Part shown: piece after piece, positions 44,575-54,409 of the stretch | Layout of the letters: each line of letters begins with the position of its first letter | Position numbering within the stretch: the first letter of the stretch is position 1 | DNA from: Cellulomonas sp. RIT-PI-Y | Lineage (GTDB): Bacteria; Actinomycetota; Actinomycetes; Actinomycetales; Cellulomonadaceae | Direction: 5' to 3' | Length of the DNA stretch: 64,000 nucleotides | Assembly (NCBI RefSeq): GCF_025642745.1 | Contig: NZ_JANZKP010000005.1 | Coordinates: 48,330-112,329 of the forward strand | Notes under the pieces: generated by a model | Told to the model about the DNA's origin: nothing | Databases searched by the model: none | The model's input: only the letters and a program-made list of their open reading frames with translations | Program-made: the position numbers and the translations under genes

Positions 44575-45888
44575 TCAGGCCGGCGGGGTCGCCTCCGCGG
44601 CCGCCCGTGCCGCCCGGGGCAGCGCCGACAGCACCCGGTCCAGTGCCGCGTCGTCATGGGCCGCGGACAGGAACCAGGCCTCGAACGCCGACGGCGCCGC
44701 GTACACCCCGTCGGCCAGCAGGCTGTGGAAGAACGCGGGGTAGCGCCAGGACTCGGACGCGAGCATGCCGGCGTAGTCCCGGACCCCGCCGTCGACGCCG
44801 AACACCGTGCTGAACAGGTTGCCCGCCACCTGCACGGTGTGGGCGACCCCGGCGGTCGACAGCGCCTCGTGCACGGCCGAACGCACGGTGGCGGAGGCGG
44901 CGTCGACCCGGGCGTAGACGTCGGCGTCGGCGGCGCGCAGCGTGGCCAGACCCGCGGCGGTGGCCACCGGGTTCCCGGACAGCGTGCCCGCCTGGTAGAC
45001 CGGGCCGACCGGGGCCAGGTGGTCCATGATCGCGGCCGGACCGCCCAGCCCGGCGACCGGCAGCCCGCCGCCGATCACCTTGCCGAACGTGAGCAGGTCG
45101 GGGTTCCAGCCCTCGGGCCGGGACTCCAGGCCCCACCAGCCCGCGGGGCCGACCCGGAAGCCGGTCAGCACCTCGTCCTGGATCAGCAGGGCGCCGTGCG
45201 CGTGCGCGATCCGGGACAGACCGGCGTTGAAGCCGGGGTCCGGCGGGACCACCCCCATGTTGGCCGGGGCGGCCTCGGTGATGATCGCGGCGATGCTCGG
45301 GCCGTGCTCGGCGAACGCGGCCTCGACCGCGGCCAGGTCGTTGTACGGCAGCACGATCGTCTCGGCGGCGACCGCGGCGGTGACCCCGGCGGATCCGGGC
45401 AGCGCCAGGGTGGCCACCCCGGAGCCGGCGGCGGCGAGCAGCGAGTCGACGTGCCCGTGGTAGCACCCGGCGAACTTGATCACCCGGTCGCGGCCGGTGA
45501 CCCCGCGGGCCAGCCGGATCGCGGTCATGGTGGCCTCGGTGCCGGTCGACACCAGGCGCAGGCGCTCCACGGCGGGGACGCGCTCGCGGACGGCCTCGGC
45601 CAGCTCGATCTCGGTCCGGGTCGGCGCCCCGAAGCTCAGCCCGCGGTCGGCGGCGGCGTGCACCGCGTCCAGCACGGCCGGGTGGGCGTGGCCGAGCAGG
45701 GCCGGGCCCCAGGAGCCGACCAGGTCGACGTACTCGCGGCCGTCCTCGTCGGTGACGTACGCGCCGGTCGCCGAGGCCAGGAACCGCGGGGCACCGCCGA
45801 CCGAGCCGTAGGCCCGCACCGGGGAGTTCACCCCACCGGGGACGACCCCCCGCGCACGCTCGAACAGCTCCTCGTTCGTGCCGGTCAT
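44575..45888 (-). CDS. hemL: Glutamate-1-semialdehyde 2,1-aminomutase
   Basis: A 437-residue PLP enzyme that converts glutamate-1-semialdehyde to 5-aminolevulinate. The PLP lysine is Lys270 ([12 protein letters not shown]), and [11 protein letters not shown] at the N-terminus is diagnostic. ATG 45888 is chosen over the GTG two codons earlier because GGGAGGAG has the right spacing and an ATGA overlap with hemB results. It is the last gene of the minus-strand haem operon. Confidence 0.96.
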   Translation of the reverse strand: MTGTNEELFERARGVVPGGVNSPVRAYGSVGGAPRFLASATGAYVTDEDGREYVDLVGSWGPALLGHAHPAVLDAVHAAADRGLSFGAPTRTEIELAEAVRERVPAVERLRLVSTGTEATMTAIRLARGVTGRDRVIKFAGCYHGHVDSLLAAAGSGVATLALPGSAGVTAAVAAETIVLPYNDLAAVEAAFAEHGPSIAAIITEAAPANMGVVPPDPGFNAGLSRIAHAHGALLIQDEVLTGFRVGPAGWWGLESRPEGWNPDLLTFGKVIGGGLPVAGLGGPAAIMDHLAPVGPVYQAGTLSGNPVATAAGLATLRAADADVYARVDAASATVRSAVHEALSTAGVAHTVQVAGNLFSTVFGVDGGVRDYAGMLASESWRYPAFFHSLLADGVYAAPSAFEAWFLSAAHDDAALDRVLSALPRAARAAAEATPPA

Positions 45889-46925
45889 CGCCACTCCTCC
45901 CGCAGCCAGTGGGCGAGCTCGACCGCCCAGTAGGTCAGCACCTGGTCCGCCCCGGCCCGCCGGATGCCGAGCACCGACTCGGTGATCGCCCGCCGCCGGT
46001 CGATCCAGCCGTTCGCCGCGGCGGCCTCGACCATCGCGTACTCACCGGAGACCTGGTAGGCGGCGACCGGCACCGTGCTCATCGCGGCCACCTCGGCCAG
46101 CACGTCCAGGTAGGGCCCGGCGGGCTTGACCATCACGACGTCCGCGCCCTCGGCGATGTCCAGCTCGACCTCGCGCAGCGCCTCGCGCCGGTTGGCCGAG
46201 TCCATCTGGTACGTGCGGCGGTCGCCCTCCAGCGTGGACTCCACCGCGTCCCGGAACGGGCCGTAGAACGCGGAGGCGAACTTCGCGGAGTAGGCCAGGA
46301 TGCCGACGTCCGGGCGTCCGGCGGCGTCCAGGGTGTCCCGGATGACCGCGATCTGGCCGTCCATCATCCCGCTGGGCGCGACCATGTGCGCCCCCGCCTC
46401 GGCCTGGACCAGCGCCATCTCCGCGTAGCGCAGGAGACTGGCGTCGTTGTCCACGCTGCCGTCCGCGGCCAGCACGCCGCAGTGGCCGTGATCGGTGAAC
46501 TCGTCCAGGCAGAGGTCCGCCTGGACCACCAGCGCGTCGCCGACCTCGGCCCGCACGTCCGCGATCGCGCGGTTCAGCACGCCGTCCGGGTCGGTGGCGC
46601 CGGAACCGACCGCGTCCCGCACCGCGGGCACGCCGAACAGGTTCACCGCGCTGATCCCGGCCGCGGCGGCCTCGGCCACCGCGCGGCGCAGCGAGTCGCG
46701 GGTGTGCTGGAGCACGCCCGGCATGGACACGATCTCGGTGGGCTCGGTCAGCCCCTCCTTCACGAACACCGGGAGGATCAGGTCCGCCGGGTGCAGCCGG
46801 GTCTCGGCGACCGAGCGTCGCATCGCGGGGGTGGCCCGGATCCGGCGGGGGCGGACCCGGCCGGGCTGCGCGGCGACTCCCGCGGCCAGCGCGGCAGCGT
46901 CGGGACGGGTGGGGTCGATGGTCAT
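45885..46925 (-). CDS. hemB: Delta-aminolevulinic acid dehydratase (porphobilinogen synthase)
   Basis: A 346-residue enzyme condensing two 5-aminolevulinate molecules. Schiff-base lysines lie in [15 protein letters not shown] and [11 protein letters not shown]. The metal loop reads [15 protein letters not shown], where the three-cysteine zinc site of other bacteria has aspartate at its middle position, so the metal may differ. The ATG overlaps the hemD stop (ATGA). Confidence 0.96.
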   Translation of the reverse strand: MTIDPTRPDAAALAAGVAAQPGRVRPRRIRATPAMRRSVAETRLHPADLILPVFVKEGLTEPTEIVSMPGVLQHTRDSLRRAVAEAAAAGISAVNLFGVPAVRDAVGSGATDPDGVLNRAIADVRAEVGDALVVQADLCLDEFTDHGHCGVLAADGSVDNDASLLRYAEMALVQAEAGAHMVAPSGMMDGQIAVIRDTLDAAGRPDVGILAYSAKFASAFYGPFRDAVESTLEGDRRTYQMDSANRREALREVELDIAEGADVVMVKPAGPYLDVLAEVAAMSTVPVAAYQVSGEYAMVEAAAANGWIDRRRAITESVLGIRRAGADQVLTYWAVELAHWLREEWR

Positions 46926-47749
46926 GACGGCTCTTCCTCGGCGGAAACGGTGGCGATCAGAGCGGCGACCAGGCCGCTCGGCGACTGCTCGGCGGCGACG
47001 GCGGACACGGTGAGCCCGGCCCGGGTCGCCTCGGCGGCGGTGGAGTCGCCGATGCCGATCAGCCGGACGCCGTCCGGGACCGGGCCGAGCATGTCGACCA
47101 GGTTGCGGGCGGTGCTGCCGGAGGTGAGCAGGACGGCGTCGATCCGCCCGTCCGCCCACTCCCGGCGGGTCTCCGGCTCGGGCATCGGGCCCGGCACGGT
47201 GCGGTAGGTGGTGACCACGTCGACCGCCCAGCCGTGGGCGCGCAGCCCCTCGGCCAGGGTGTCCGCGGCCAGGTCGCCGAGCGGCAGCAGCACCCGGCGC
47301 GGTTCGGGCTGGGAGTCGACCGCCGGCCAGGCGCGCAGCAGCGTGCGGGCCGAGGACTGCCCGGTCGGCACCACGTCGACCCGCACTCCGGCGGAGCGCA
47401 GCGCCCGGGCGGTGGAGCCGCCGACCGCGGCCACCCGCACCGCGGACAGCAGCTCGACCAGGTCGGTGCCGGTCTCGTCCGCGCGGTCGACCAGCACCGG
47501 CACGGCGGCGGCGCTGGTCACGCCCACCCAGCCGTAGTAGCCGGCCTGGATCGCGAGCAGGGTGTCGTCCAGCTCGGTCGGGTCCTCCGGCGGGACGGTC
47601 TGGATCAAGGGGACGACCACCGGCTGGGCCCCGGCGGCCAGCAGCGCGATCACCAACGGGTCGGGGCCGTCGGTCTCCCGCGGGACCAGGACGCGCAGCC
47701 CGGTCAGCGGACCCTGCGGGGCGGGCACCAGGCCGGTCTCCGGGATCAT
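46922..47749 (-). CDS. hemD: Uroporphyrinogen-III synthase
   Basis: A 275-residue two-lobed enzyme that closes and inverts ring D of the tetrapyrrole. The sequence is poorly conserved, as usual, but [39 protein letters not shown] and [14 protein letters not shown] are recognisable, and it lies between hemC and hemB. ATG 47749 overlaps the hemC stop (ATGA). It is a stand-alone gene, not fused to a methyltransferase. Confidence 0.92.
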   Translation of the reverse strand: MIPETGLVPAPQGPLTGLRVLVPRETDGPDPLVIALLAAGAQPVVVPLIQTVPPEDPTELDDTLLAIQAGYYGWVGVTSAAAVPVLVDRADETGTDLVELLSAVRVAAVGGSTARALRSAGVRVDVVPTGQSSARTLLRAWPAVDSQPEPRRVLLPLGDLAADTLAEGLRAHGWAVDVVTTYRTVPGPMPEPETRREWADGRIDAVLLTSGSTARNLVDMLGPVPDGVRLIGIGDSTAAEATRAGLTVSAVAAEQSPSGLVAALIATVSAEEEPS

Positions 47750-48756
47750 GCGCTCAGTCCGGTCAGCTCGGCGGCCCCGCGGGCGAGCAGGTCCTCGGCG
47801 ACGCGTTCACCGAGGGCGGTGGCCTCGGCCGCGTCCACCACCGGGTCACCGGTGAGCGGGGTGCGGTCGGTGTGCCGCAGCCGCTCGGCGCCGTCCGGGC
47901 GCAGGGCGACGGCGGACAGGGTCAGGGACGAGGCCGCACCGTCGGCCGCCGGGTCGGCGGTCGTCAGCGGCTCCAGGTGGGCGTAGGCCCCGATCGGCGC
48001 CGCGCACCCCGCCTCCAGCCGGGCCAGCAGTGCCCGCTCCGCGAACGCCGCGAGCCGGGACGCCGGGTCGTCCAGCAGGGAGAGTGCCAGCGCCAGCGGA
48101 CTGCCCGACCCGACCTCCTCGGACCGGACCTCCACCGCCAGTGCGCCCTGCGCGGGCGCCGGGGTCATCACGTCGGTGGCCAGGGTGTCGCTGATCGCGT
48201 CCAGACGACCCAGCCGGGCCAGGCCGGCGCGGGCCAGCACCACCGCGTCCAGGTCGGCGGCCTCGCCCAGCGCCCGGGCCAACCGGGTGTCGACGTTCCC
48301 GCGGATGTCGACCACCCGCAGATCCGGCCGGGCGGCCAGCAGCTGCGCGGCGCGGCGCGGCGACCCGGTGCCGACGGTCGCGCCCTCGGGCAGGGTGAGC
48401 AGGGTCAGGCCGTCCCGGGCGCACAGCGCGTCCCGGGGGTCCTCGCGCACCGGCACCGCCGCCACGGCCAGACCGTCGGCGGCGGCGGTCGGCAGGTCCT
48501 TGAACGAGTGCACCGCGACGTCGCAGCGGTCGGACAGCAGGGCGTCGCGCAGCGCGGTGACGAACACACCGGTGCCGCCCAGGCTGGTCAGCGAGCCGGT
48601 CAGCCGGTCGCCGTCGGTGCGGATCCGGACCAGCTCGTGCGGCCCGGCGCCGAGCCGGGTGAGCGCGTCGGCCACCTGACCGGTCTGCGTCAGGGCGAGC
48701 TGGCTCGCACGGGTTCCGACCCGGACCGGTTGGGGCATGGGGCCAGTCTCGGTCAC
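47746..48756 (-). CDS. hemC: Hydroxymethylbilane synthase
   Basis: A 336-residue porphobilinogen deaminase. Cys251 in [10 protein letters not shown] carries the dipyrromethane cofactor; [22 protein letters not shown] and [10 protein letters not shown] are standard. GTG 48756 is preferred: it forms a GTGA overlap with the hemY stop and has AAGGA seven bases upstream. An ATG six codons later (48738) is the conventional-looking alternative but has no ribosome site. Confidence 0.95.
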   Translation of the reverse strand: MTETGPMPQPVRVGTRASQLALTQTGQVADALTRLGAGPHELVRIRTDGDRLTGSLTSLGGTGVFVTALRDALLSDRCDVAVHSFKDLPTAAADGLAVAAVPVREDPRDALCARDGLTLLTLPEGATVGTGSPRRAAQLLAARPDLRVVDIRGNVDTRLARALGEAADLDAVVLARAGLARLGRLDAISDTLATDVMTPAPAQGALAVEVRSEEVGSGSPLALALSLLDDPASRLAAFAERALLARLEAGCAAPIGAYAHLEPLTTADPAADGAASSLTLSAVALRPDGAERLRHTDRTPLTGDPVVDAAEATALGERVAEDLLARGAAELTGLSA

Positions 48757-50186
48757 CGATTCGTCCTTGTCGAAGCCGGGGTCTCCGCCAGCGCCGCCGC
48801 CACGCGCCGAGCGTCGGGGACCACCGAGGCGAGTCCGTTGCCGGAGACCCAGGCGCCGACCACCGCCAGCCCGGGCACCTCGGAGACGGCGTCGCGGACC
48901 CGGCGCACCGTCTCCCGGTGGGCCGCGCTCGGCACCGGCAGCCCCTGCCGCCAGGTCACCCGGGCCGAGTCCCGCAGCCGGTCGCGGTCCAGCGGCACCC
49001 CCAGGATCGACGACGCGTCGCGCAGGGCGACGTCGGTCAGGCCGTCCAGGTCCTCCGGCACCGCGGGGGCGCCCTCGCCGGCCCGGCCGTAGGACAGCCG
49101 CACCACGTGACGGCCGGGACCGGCCAGCCGTGCCAGCCAGCCCCACTTCGCGGTCGCGTGGGTCAGCGCCTTGGCCGTCACCTCCGGCACGTCCTTGGCG
49201 ACCAGGACACCGGTGCCGCGCGGGTGGCCGTCCAGCTCGGGGGCGTCCAGCACCAGGGTCGCCAGCACGATGTCCGCGCCGGGGTCGGTGTGCAGCCCGG
49301 CCAGCTCGGGGGCGACGTCGGTCAGCAGGTCGGTGGCGTGCGGGGTCGCGACCACCAGCCGGAGCGCGGTCAGGGTGCGGCCACCGGCCTCGACCCGGAA
49401 CCGCGCGGCGCCTGCGGCCCGGTGCACCGCGGTCACCGGCACCTCGCAGCGCAGCTCGCCGCCGTGCGCCCGGAGGTCGTCGACCAGCGCGTCCACCAGG
49501 GTGTGCAGGCCGCCCTCGATCGAGTGCACGGCGGACCCGGCGGGGGCGTTCGCCCGCAGCGCGCGGACGGCGAGGCTCAGCGCGCCCTCGGCCCGGGTGG
49601 ACGCGACGAGTCCGGGGGCCACGGCGTCGGCGGCGATCGACTCCGGTTCGGCGGCGTGCACCCCGGCCACCACCGGACGGACCAGGCGGTCCAGCACGCG
49701 GCGGCCCATCCGGGCACGGACCAGGTCGCCGAGCGTGGTCACCTCGCCCTCCGGACGGATGCCGTGGGCGGCGGGCAGCAGCCGGTCCAGCGCGGCACGC
49801 AGCGACCCGGACCAGCCGATCGTGCGGCGGACGTCGGCCGCGAACGGATGGGCGGGGATGCCGAGCAGTCCGGTGCGGGGCAGCGGACCGGCGCCGCCGG
49901 ACAGCCGGACCCAGGCGCCGTAGGGCTCCGGCGACACGACCCGCGCGGTCAGGCCCAGCTCACCGGCCAGGTCGGCGACCGCACCGCCGCGCGTGGCGAA
50001 GGACTCGGCGCCCGCGTCCAGGGTCAGGCCGTCGACCTCGTGCCGGCCGACCACACCGCCGGGGGACGCCCAGGCCTCCAGCACCACCGTGCGCAGACCC
50101 GTAGTGGCCAGCTCGCGGGCGGCGACCAGACCGGCCACCCCACCGCCGACCACGATCGCGTCCCAGTCGTCGGTGACCTGCGTCAT
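48753..50186 (-). CDS. hemY: Protoporphyrinogen/coproporphyrinogen III oxidase
   Basis: A 477-residue FAD flavoprotein with the dinucleotide fold AIVVGGGVAGLVAARELA, GAESFATRGGAVADL and the C-terminal FAD-binding VVGAWVSGNGLASVVPDA. In Actinomycetota this enzyme normally oxidises coproporphyrinogen III in the coproporphyrin-dependent route (also called CgoX). The remaining late enzymes are not in the window. ATG 50186 or the adjacent GTG 50189 may be the start; GAGGAAGAAGGA serves both. Confidence 0.93.
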   Translation of the reverse strand: MTQVTDDWDAIVVGGGVAGLVAARELATTGLRTVVLEAWASPGGVVGRHEVDGLTLDAGAESFATRGGAVADLAGELGLTARVVSPEPYGAWVRLSGGAGPLPRTGLLGIPAHPFAADVRRTIGWSGSLRAALDRLLPAAHGIRPEGEVTTLGDLVRARMGRRVLDRLVRPVVAGVHAAEPESIAADAVAPGLVASTRAEGALSLAVRALRANAPAGSAVHSIEGGLHTLVDALVDDLRAHGGELRCEVPVTAVHRAAGAARFRVEAGGRTLTALRLVVATPHATDLLTDVAPELAGLHTDPGADIVLATLVLDAPELDGHPRGTGVLVAKDVPEVTAKALTHATAKWGWLARLAGPGRHVVRLSYGRAGEGAPAVPEDLDGLTDVALRDASSILGVPLDRDRLRDSARVTWRQGLPVPSAAHRETVRRVRDAVSEVPGLAVVGAWVSGNGLASVVPDARRVAAALAETPASTRTNR

Positions 50187-50211
50187 CACGTCCTTCTTCC
50201 TCGTCCTCCGT

Positions 50212-50257
50212 GGCCCGTGCGGGCCCTGCTCTCCCGTGCCGGCCGGTGCGGCGGGAG
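50212..50257 (-). repeat. Two consecutive hairpins between hemE and hemY
   Basis: GGCCCG/CGGGCC (50212-50217, 50220-50225) and CTCCCG/CGGGAG (50231-50236, 50252-50257) are perfect inverted pairs in the only real gap (85 bp) of the haem operon. They may reduce read-through or stabilise the processed ends. Confidence 0.4.
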
Positions 50258-50271
50258 GGACTCACGGCCCG

Positions 50272-51402
50272 TCAGCGCCCGATCGCGTGCACCAGGGCGA
50301 CGACGCGGGTCAGCACGTCGGGATCGGTGGTCGGCGGTACGCCGTGACCGAGGTTCACCACGTGCCCGGGGGCGGTGGCCCCACGGGCGACGACGTCCCG
50401 GACATGCGCCTCCAGCACCGGCCACGGCGCCGCGAGCAGGGCGGGATCGATATTCCCCTGCACCGGGACGTCGCCGCCGAGCCGGTGCAGCGCCTCGTCC
50501 AGCGGGATCCGGTCGTCCACGCCGACCACGTCCGCGCCGACGTCGCGCATCGCGGCCAGCAGCTCGCCGGTGCCGGTGCCGAAGTGCACCCGGGGCACGC
50601 CCAGGTCCGCGACACGGGTCAGGGTGCGGTGCGAGGCCGGGGCCACCGACCGGGTGTAGTTCTGCAGCGACAGCGACCCGGCCCAGGAGTCGAAGAGCTG
50701 CATCGCGCTCGCCCCGGCCAGGATCTGCGCCCGCAGGAACCGTCCGGCGACGTCGGCCGCCCAGCCGGTCAGCCGGGCCCAGGTCTCCGGGTCGCCGTGC
50801 ATCAGGGTGCGCGCGGCCAGGTGGTCGCGGGACGGGCGCCCCTCGACCAGGTATGCGGCCAGGGTGAACGGCGCACCCGCGAACCCGATCAGCGGGGTCC
50901 CGCCGAGCTCGGCCACGGTCAGCGACACCGCCTCGGAGATCGGGCGCAGCGCGGCCTCGTCCAGGGACTCGGCGGGGTGGTCGGCCAGCAGGCGGTCCAC
51001 CTCCGCGGCGGTCCGGACCGGTGCGCCGAACACCGGTCCCACCCCGGGCTCGATCCGCACGTCCACGCCGGCCAGCTTCAGCGGGACGACGATGTCGGAG
51101 AAGAAGATCCCGGCGTCCACGTCGTGCCGGCGGACCGGCTGGAGGGTGATCTCCGCGGCCAGCGCGGGCGTCAGGCAGGCCTCCAGCATCTCGGTCCCCG
51201 CCCGCGACGCGCGGTACTCGGGCAGCGAACGACCGGCCTGGCGCATGAACCACACCGGGCGCCGCGAGGGCGTCCGGCCCCGGTAGGCGTCGATCAGCGG
51301 GGCGGAGCCGGTGCGGCCGTCGACCAGCGGGTGGCCGGCGGGCAGACCGGTCCCGTCGGGCAGGCTGGGTAGCGGACGTGACGGAGTCGACAGCGCGGAG
51401 AT
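50272..51402 (-). CDS. hemE: Uroporphyrinogen decarboxylase, apparently without a standard start codon
   Basis: The enzyme converts uroporphyrinogen III to coproporphyrinogen [37 protein letters not shown] and the C-terminal [12 protein letters not shown] are diagnostic. Conserved N-terminal sequence ([19 protein letters not shown]) lies upstream of the first ATG (51255) and GTG (51264), but no ATG, GTG or TTG occurs in frame before the upstream stop. AGGAAAGGA (51419-51411) is eight bases before an ATC codon at 51402 and 17 before a CTG at 51393. I place the start at ATC 51402 (376 codons) tentatively; a sequencing error or CTG initiation are alternatives. Confidence 0.88.
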   Translation of the reverse strand: MSALSTPSRPLPSLPDGTGLPAGHPLVDGRTGSAPLIDAYRGRTPSRRPVWFMRQAGRSLPEYRASRAGTEMLEACLTPALAAEITLQPVRRHDVDAGIFFSDIVVPLKLAGVDVRIEPGVGPVFGAPVRTAAEVDRLLADHPAESLDEAALRPISEAVSLTVAELGGTPLIGFAGAPFTLAAYLVEGRPSRDHLAARTLMHGDPETWARLTGWAADVAGRFLRAQILAGASAMQLFDSWAGSLSLQNYTRSVAPASHRTLTRVADLGVPRVHFGTGTGELLAAMRDVGADVVGVDDRIPLDEALHRLGGDVPVQGNIDPALLAAPWPVLEAHVRDVVARGATAPGHVVNLGHGVPPTTDPDVLTRVVALVHAIGR

Positions 51403-51426
51403 TGGTCCGGTCCTTTCCTGGAGTGA

Positions 51427-51436
51427 TTCAATCGTA
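51427..51436. promoter_or_regulatory. Interlocked divergent -10 boxes of hemA and hemE
   Basis: On the plus strand TTCAAT (51427-51432) ends seven bases before the hemA GTG, suggesting leaderless transcription. On the minus strand TACGAT (51436-51431) would give a hemE start near 51424 and a leader of about 22 bases containing AGGAAAGGA. The two boxes share two base pairs, so polymerase should be able to fire only one way at a time. Confidence 0.5.
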
Positions 51437-51439
51437 GCC

Positions 51440-52702
51440 GTGGTGCTGCTCTCGCTGGCAGCGAGCCATCAGGATCTCGATCTGTCCGTGCTGGAGCGGT
51501 TGTCCGCCGAGGCGCACGCGGTCGGACGGGATGTCGTGAGTGGACTCGCGCCCATCTCCGGTGCTGTCGTCCTCGCGACGTGCAACCGGTTCGAGGTGTA
51601 CCTGGATGTCGACGACGCCGCCGACCCCGACGCGATCGACGCCGCAGCCGTCGCGGCCACCCGGGTGGTCGCAGAGCGTTCCGGCTACTCCGCTGATCAC
51701 GTCGCCGGGGTGCTCTCCCCGGTCAGCGGCACCGGCGTCGCCGAGCACCTGTTCGCCGTGGCCTCCGGGCTGGAGTCGATGGTGGTGGGGGAGCGGGAGA
51801 TCGCCGGGCAGGTCCGCCGGGCGCTGAGCTCCGCCCGCCGGGACGGCACCACCACCTCCGGGTTGGAGGGACTGTTCCAGGCCGCCAGCCGGACCTCCCG
51901 CGCGGTCGGGTCGCAGACCGGACTCGGGGCGGCCGGCCGTTCGGTGGTCGGGGTCGCCCTGGATCTGGTGGAGCCGGCGCTGCCGGACTGGTCCACGGTC
52001 CGCTGCCTGCTGATCGGCACCGGGTCTTACGCCGGGGCCAGCCTCGCCGCGGTCAAGGCGCGTGGCTGCACCGACATCACCGTGTACTCCGCCAGCGGCC
52101 GCGCCGGGCAGTTCGCCGCGGACCGGGGCGTGGACGCCGCGATCAGCGACCTGGCCGGAGCGCTGCCGGGCATCGATCTGGTGGTGGCGTGCTCGGGTGC
52201 GGCCGGATCACTGCTGGACGCCGACACGGTGCGCCGCGGTGCGTCCGGTCCGCTCGCGGTGGTCGACCTGGCCCTGCAGCACGACGTCGACCCCGAGGTG
52301 GGCACGCTGCCGGGCGTGACGCTGGTCGGCCTGGCCACCGTCGCCGAGCACGCCCCGGACGGCACCTCCGCCACGGTCGCCGAGGCCCGCCGGATCGTCG
52401 CCGAGGAGGTGCACACCTTCGAGGCCGAGCTGCGCACCCGGGAGTGGGACCCGCCGGTGGTCGCCGAACGCCGCCGGGTGATCGCCGAGCTCGCCTCGGT
52501 CAGCGCGGGCCTGCCTCCCCGGTCCGCACGAGTCCTGCGCCGACGGGTCCGCACCGCGCTGCACAAGCCCACCGTCCGGGCGCGGACCGCCGCCCGGTCC
52601 GGGGACACCGCGAGCTATGCCGCGGGCCTCGCGGAGCTCGCCGCGATCGACGTGGTCGCCCTCGTCAGCGGCGCCGGCGCAGGAGCCGCCGTCCTCGGCT
52701 GA
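51440..52702 (+). CDS. hemA: Glutamyl-tRNA reductase
   Basis: A 420-residue NADPH-dependent enzyme catalysing the first committed step of C5 tetrapyrrole synthesis. Cys48 in [11 protein letters not shown] is the catalytic thiol; [20 protein letters not shown] and the Rossmann segment [21 protein letters not shown] follow. GTG 51440 gives the family-typical [10 protein letters not shown] start and fits the leaderless -10 box. It diverges from hemE. Confidence 0.94.
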   Translation: MVLLSLAASHQDLDLSVLERLSAEAHAVGRDVVSGLAPISGAVVLATCNRFEVYLDVDDAADPDAIDAAAVAATRVVAERSGYSADHVAGVLSPVSGTGVAEHLFAVASGLESMVVGEREIAGQVRRALSSARRDGTTTSGLEGLFQAASRTSRAVGSQTGLGAAGRSVVGVALDLVEPALPDWSTVRCLLIGTGSYAGASLAAVKARGCTDITVYSASGRAGQFAADRGVDAAISDLAGALPGIDLVVACSGAAGSLLDADTVRRGASGPLAVVDLALQHDVDPEVGTLPGVTLVGLATVAEHAPDGTSATVAEARRIVAEEVHTFEAELRTREWDPPVVAERRRVIAELASVSAGLPPRSARVLRRRVRTALHKPTVRARTAARSGDTASYAAGLAELAAIDVVALVSGAGAGAAVLG

Positions 52703-52821
52703 CCGCCGCCCCGCCCCGCTCCCGCCCCCGCCGATTGCGGAGAAGTCGTCGCCCAAATCGCCCGAAAGGCCACACGTTCTTCGCACTCGACCTGGCGGGA
52801 CGGGCCCGCGTGGGGGACCGG

Positions 52822-54252
52822 TCAGTCGTCGAGGTGCCGGACCAGGTCGGCCGCGAGGCCGGTGTAGGCGCCGGGGGTGAGGGCCGACAGGCGCTCCGCG
52901 ACGTCGGCGGGCAGACCCAGTCCGGCGATGAACCCGAGCATGTCCGCCGCCGTCAGCCGACGACCGCGGGTGAGCTCCTTCAGCCGCTCGTAGGGGTTCT
53001 CCATCCCGGTCACCCCGGCGACGGCGGCGGCGCGCATCGCGGACTGCACCGGCTCGCCGAGCACCTCCCAGTTCTGGTCCAGCTCGGTGGCCAGCAGCTC
53101 GGTGTTCACCGACAGCGCGGACAGGCCGCGGCGGACGTTGTCGACGGCGAGCAGCGAGTGCCCGAACGCCGGACCGATGTTGCGCTGGGTGGTGGAGTCG
53201 GTGAGGTCGCGCTGCAGCCTGCTGGTGACCAGGGTCGCGGACAGGGTGTCCAGCAGGGCGCAGGACAGCTCCAGGTTCGCCTCGGCGTTCTCGAACCGGA
53301 TCGGGTTCACCTTGTGCGGCATCGTCGAGGACCCGGTCGCACCGGCCACCGGGATCTGCACGAAGACGCCGCGGGAGATGTAGGTCCACACGTCGGTGGC
53401 CAGGTTGTGCAGCACCCGGTTGAACCGGGCGAGGTCCGCGTAGAGCTCGGCCTGCCAGTCGTGCGACTCGATCTGGGTGGTGAGCGGGTTCCAGGTCAGT
53501 CCCAGGTGCTCGACGAAGGTTCGCGACACCTCGGGCCAGTCGGCACCGGGGACCGCCACCACATGCGCGCCGTAGGTGCCGGTGGCCCCGTTGAGCTTGC
53601 CCAGGTACTCGGCGCGCTCGATCCGGCGCAGCTGCCGGCCCAGGCGGTGGGCCAGCACGGCCAGCTCCTTGCCGAGGGTGGTCGGGGTGGCGGGCTGACC
53701 GTGGGTGAGCGCGAGCATCGGGACGTCGGCGTGCTCACGGGCCAGGTCGGCGACCTGCGCGACCAGGGCGGAGGCGGCGGGGAGCCACACGTCGCGGACC
53801 GCGCCGCGCACCATCAGGGCGTAGGACAGGTTGTTGATGTCCTCGCTGGTGCAGCAGAAGTGCACCAGCTCGCCGAGGGCGGGCAGCGCGGTGCCGGCGG
53901 CCGCCGCCAGCCGGCGCTTGAGGAAGTACTCGACGGCCTTCACGTCGTGCACGGTGGTGCGCTCGATCTCGGCCAGCTCCGCGATCTCCGCGGCGCCGAA
54001 GCCGGTGACGACGGCACGGAGGTAGGCCCGCTCGTCGTCGGTGAGGGCGGGGGCGCCCGGCACGACCTGGTGCGTGGTCAGGTGGATCAGCCACTCGACC
54101 TCCACGTGCACCCGCTCGCGGTTCAGCGCACCCTCGGACAGGTGGTCCACCAGCGGGGCGACCGCCGGTCGGTACCGGCCGTCCAGCGGGCCGAGGGCGA
54201 GCGGCGGGGTGACCTCCGCGAGGGTCACGCGGGCGGCGGGCTCCTGAGGCAT
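52822..54252 (-). CDS. purB: Adenylosuccinate lyase
   Basis: A 476-residue fumarase/aspartase-superfamily enzyme for purine synthesis and the AMP branch. It carries GSSTMPHKVNPIRFENAEAN, the superfamily signature, plus FCCTSEDINNLSYALM and LTHGQPATPTTLGKEL. Length and N-terminus match the long E. coli-type PurB. ATG 54252 is selected; AAAGAT seven bases upstream suggests a leaderless message, though GGAAAG could act as a weak ribosome site. It converges on hemA with 119 bp between, where no clear terminator is seen. Confidence 0.95.
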   Translation of the reverse strand: MPQEPAARVTLAEVTPPLALGPLDGRYRPAVAPLVDHLSEGALNRERVHVEVEWLIHLTTHQVVPGAPALTDDERAYLRAVVTGFGAAEIAELAEIERTTVHDVKAVEYFLKRRLAAAAGTALPALGELVHFCCTSEDINNLSYALMVRGAVRDVWLPAASALVAQVADLAREHADVPMLALTHGQPATPTTLGKELAVLAHRLGRQLRRIERAEYLGKLNGATGTYGAHVVAVPGADWPEVSRTFVEHLGLTWNPLTTQIESHDWQAELYADLARFNRVLHNLATDVWTYISRGVFVQIPVAGATGSSTMPHKVNPIRFENAEANLELSCALLDTLSATLVTSRLQRDLTDSTTQRNIGPAFGHSLLAVDNVRRGLSALSVNTELLATELDQNWEVLGEPVQSAMRAAAVAGVTGMENPYERLKELTRGRRLTAADMLGFIAGLGLPADVAERLSALTPGAYTGLAADLVRHLDD

Positions 54253-54409
54253 GGTCCGCATCTTTCCATGCCGGTGACCGGCGACCGGTCCTGCGTGCGG
54301 GGGCGGTTTCACCCGCACTCCTCACGTCGGTGGCCGATCGGACGATGAGCACGGCACGCCCGGGGTCGTGACGGTGCCACGCGGGCAGTACCACGAGGGG
54401 GGACATCTG

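Noticed and set aside
44388..44813. A possible plus-strand gene starting at GTG 44388 with a W/E/D-rich stretch (DDEWSAWFFEGCG)
   Set aside because: It would begin four bases from the opposing sigma-factor start, has no ribosome site, and degenerates into Arg/Pro shadow across hemL. The 44385-44574 gap is best read as promoter and spacer, with small CCCGCGTC repeats only.
50272..51264. hemE starting at GTG 51264 or ATG 51255
   Set aside because: Either start would remove the conserved N-terminal segment and leaves no ribosome site, whereas a good site lies further upstream.
52703..52821. Terminator between hemA and purB
   Set aside because: Only short arms such as GCGGG/CCCGC are visible, so no terminator is called.
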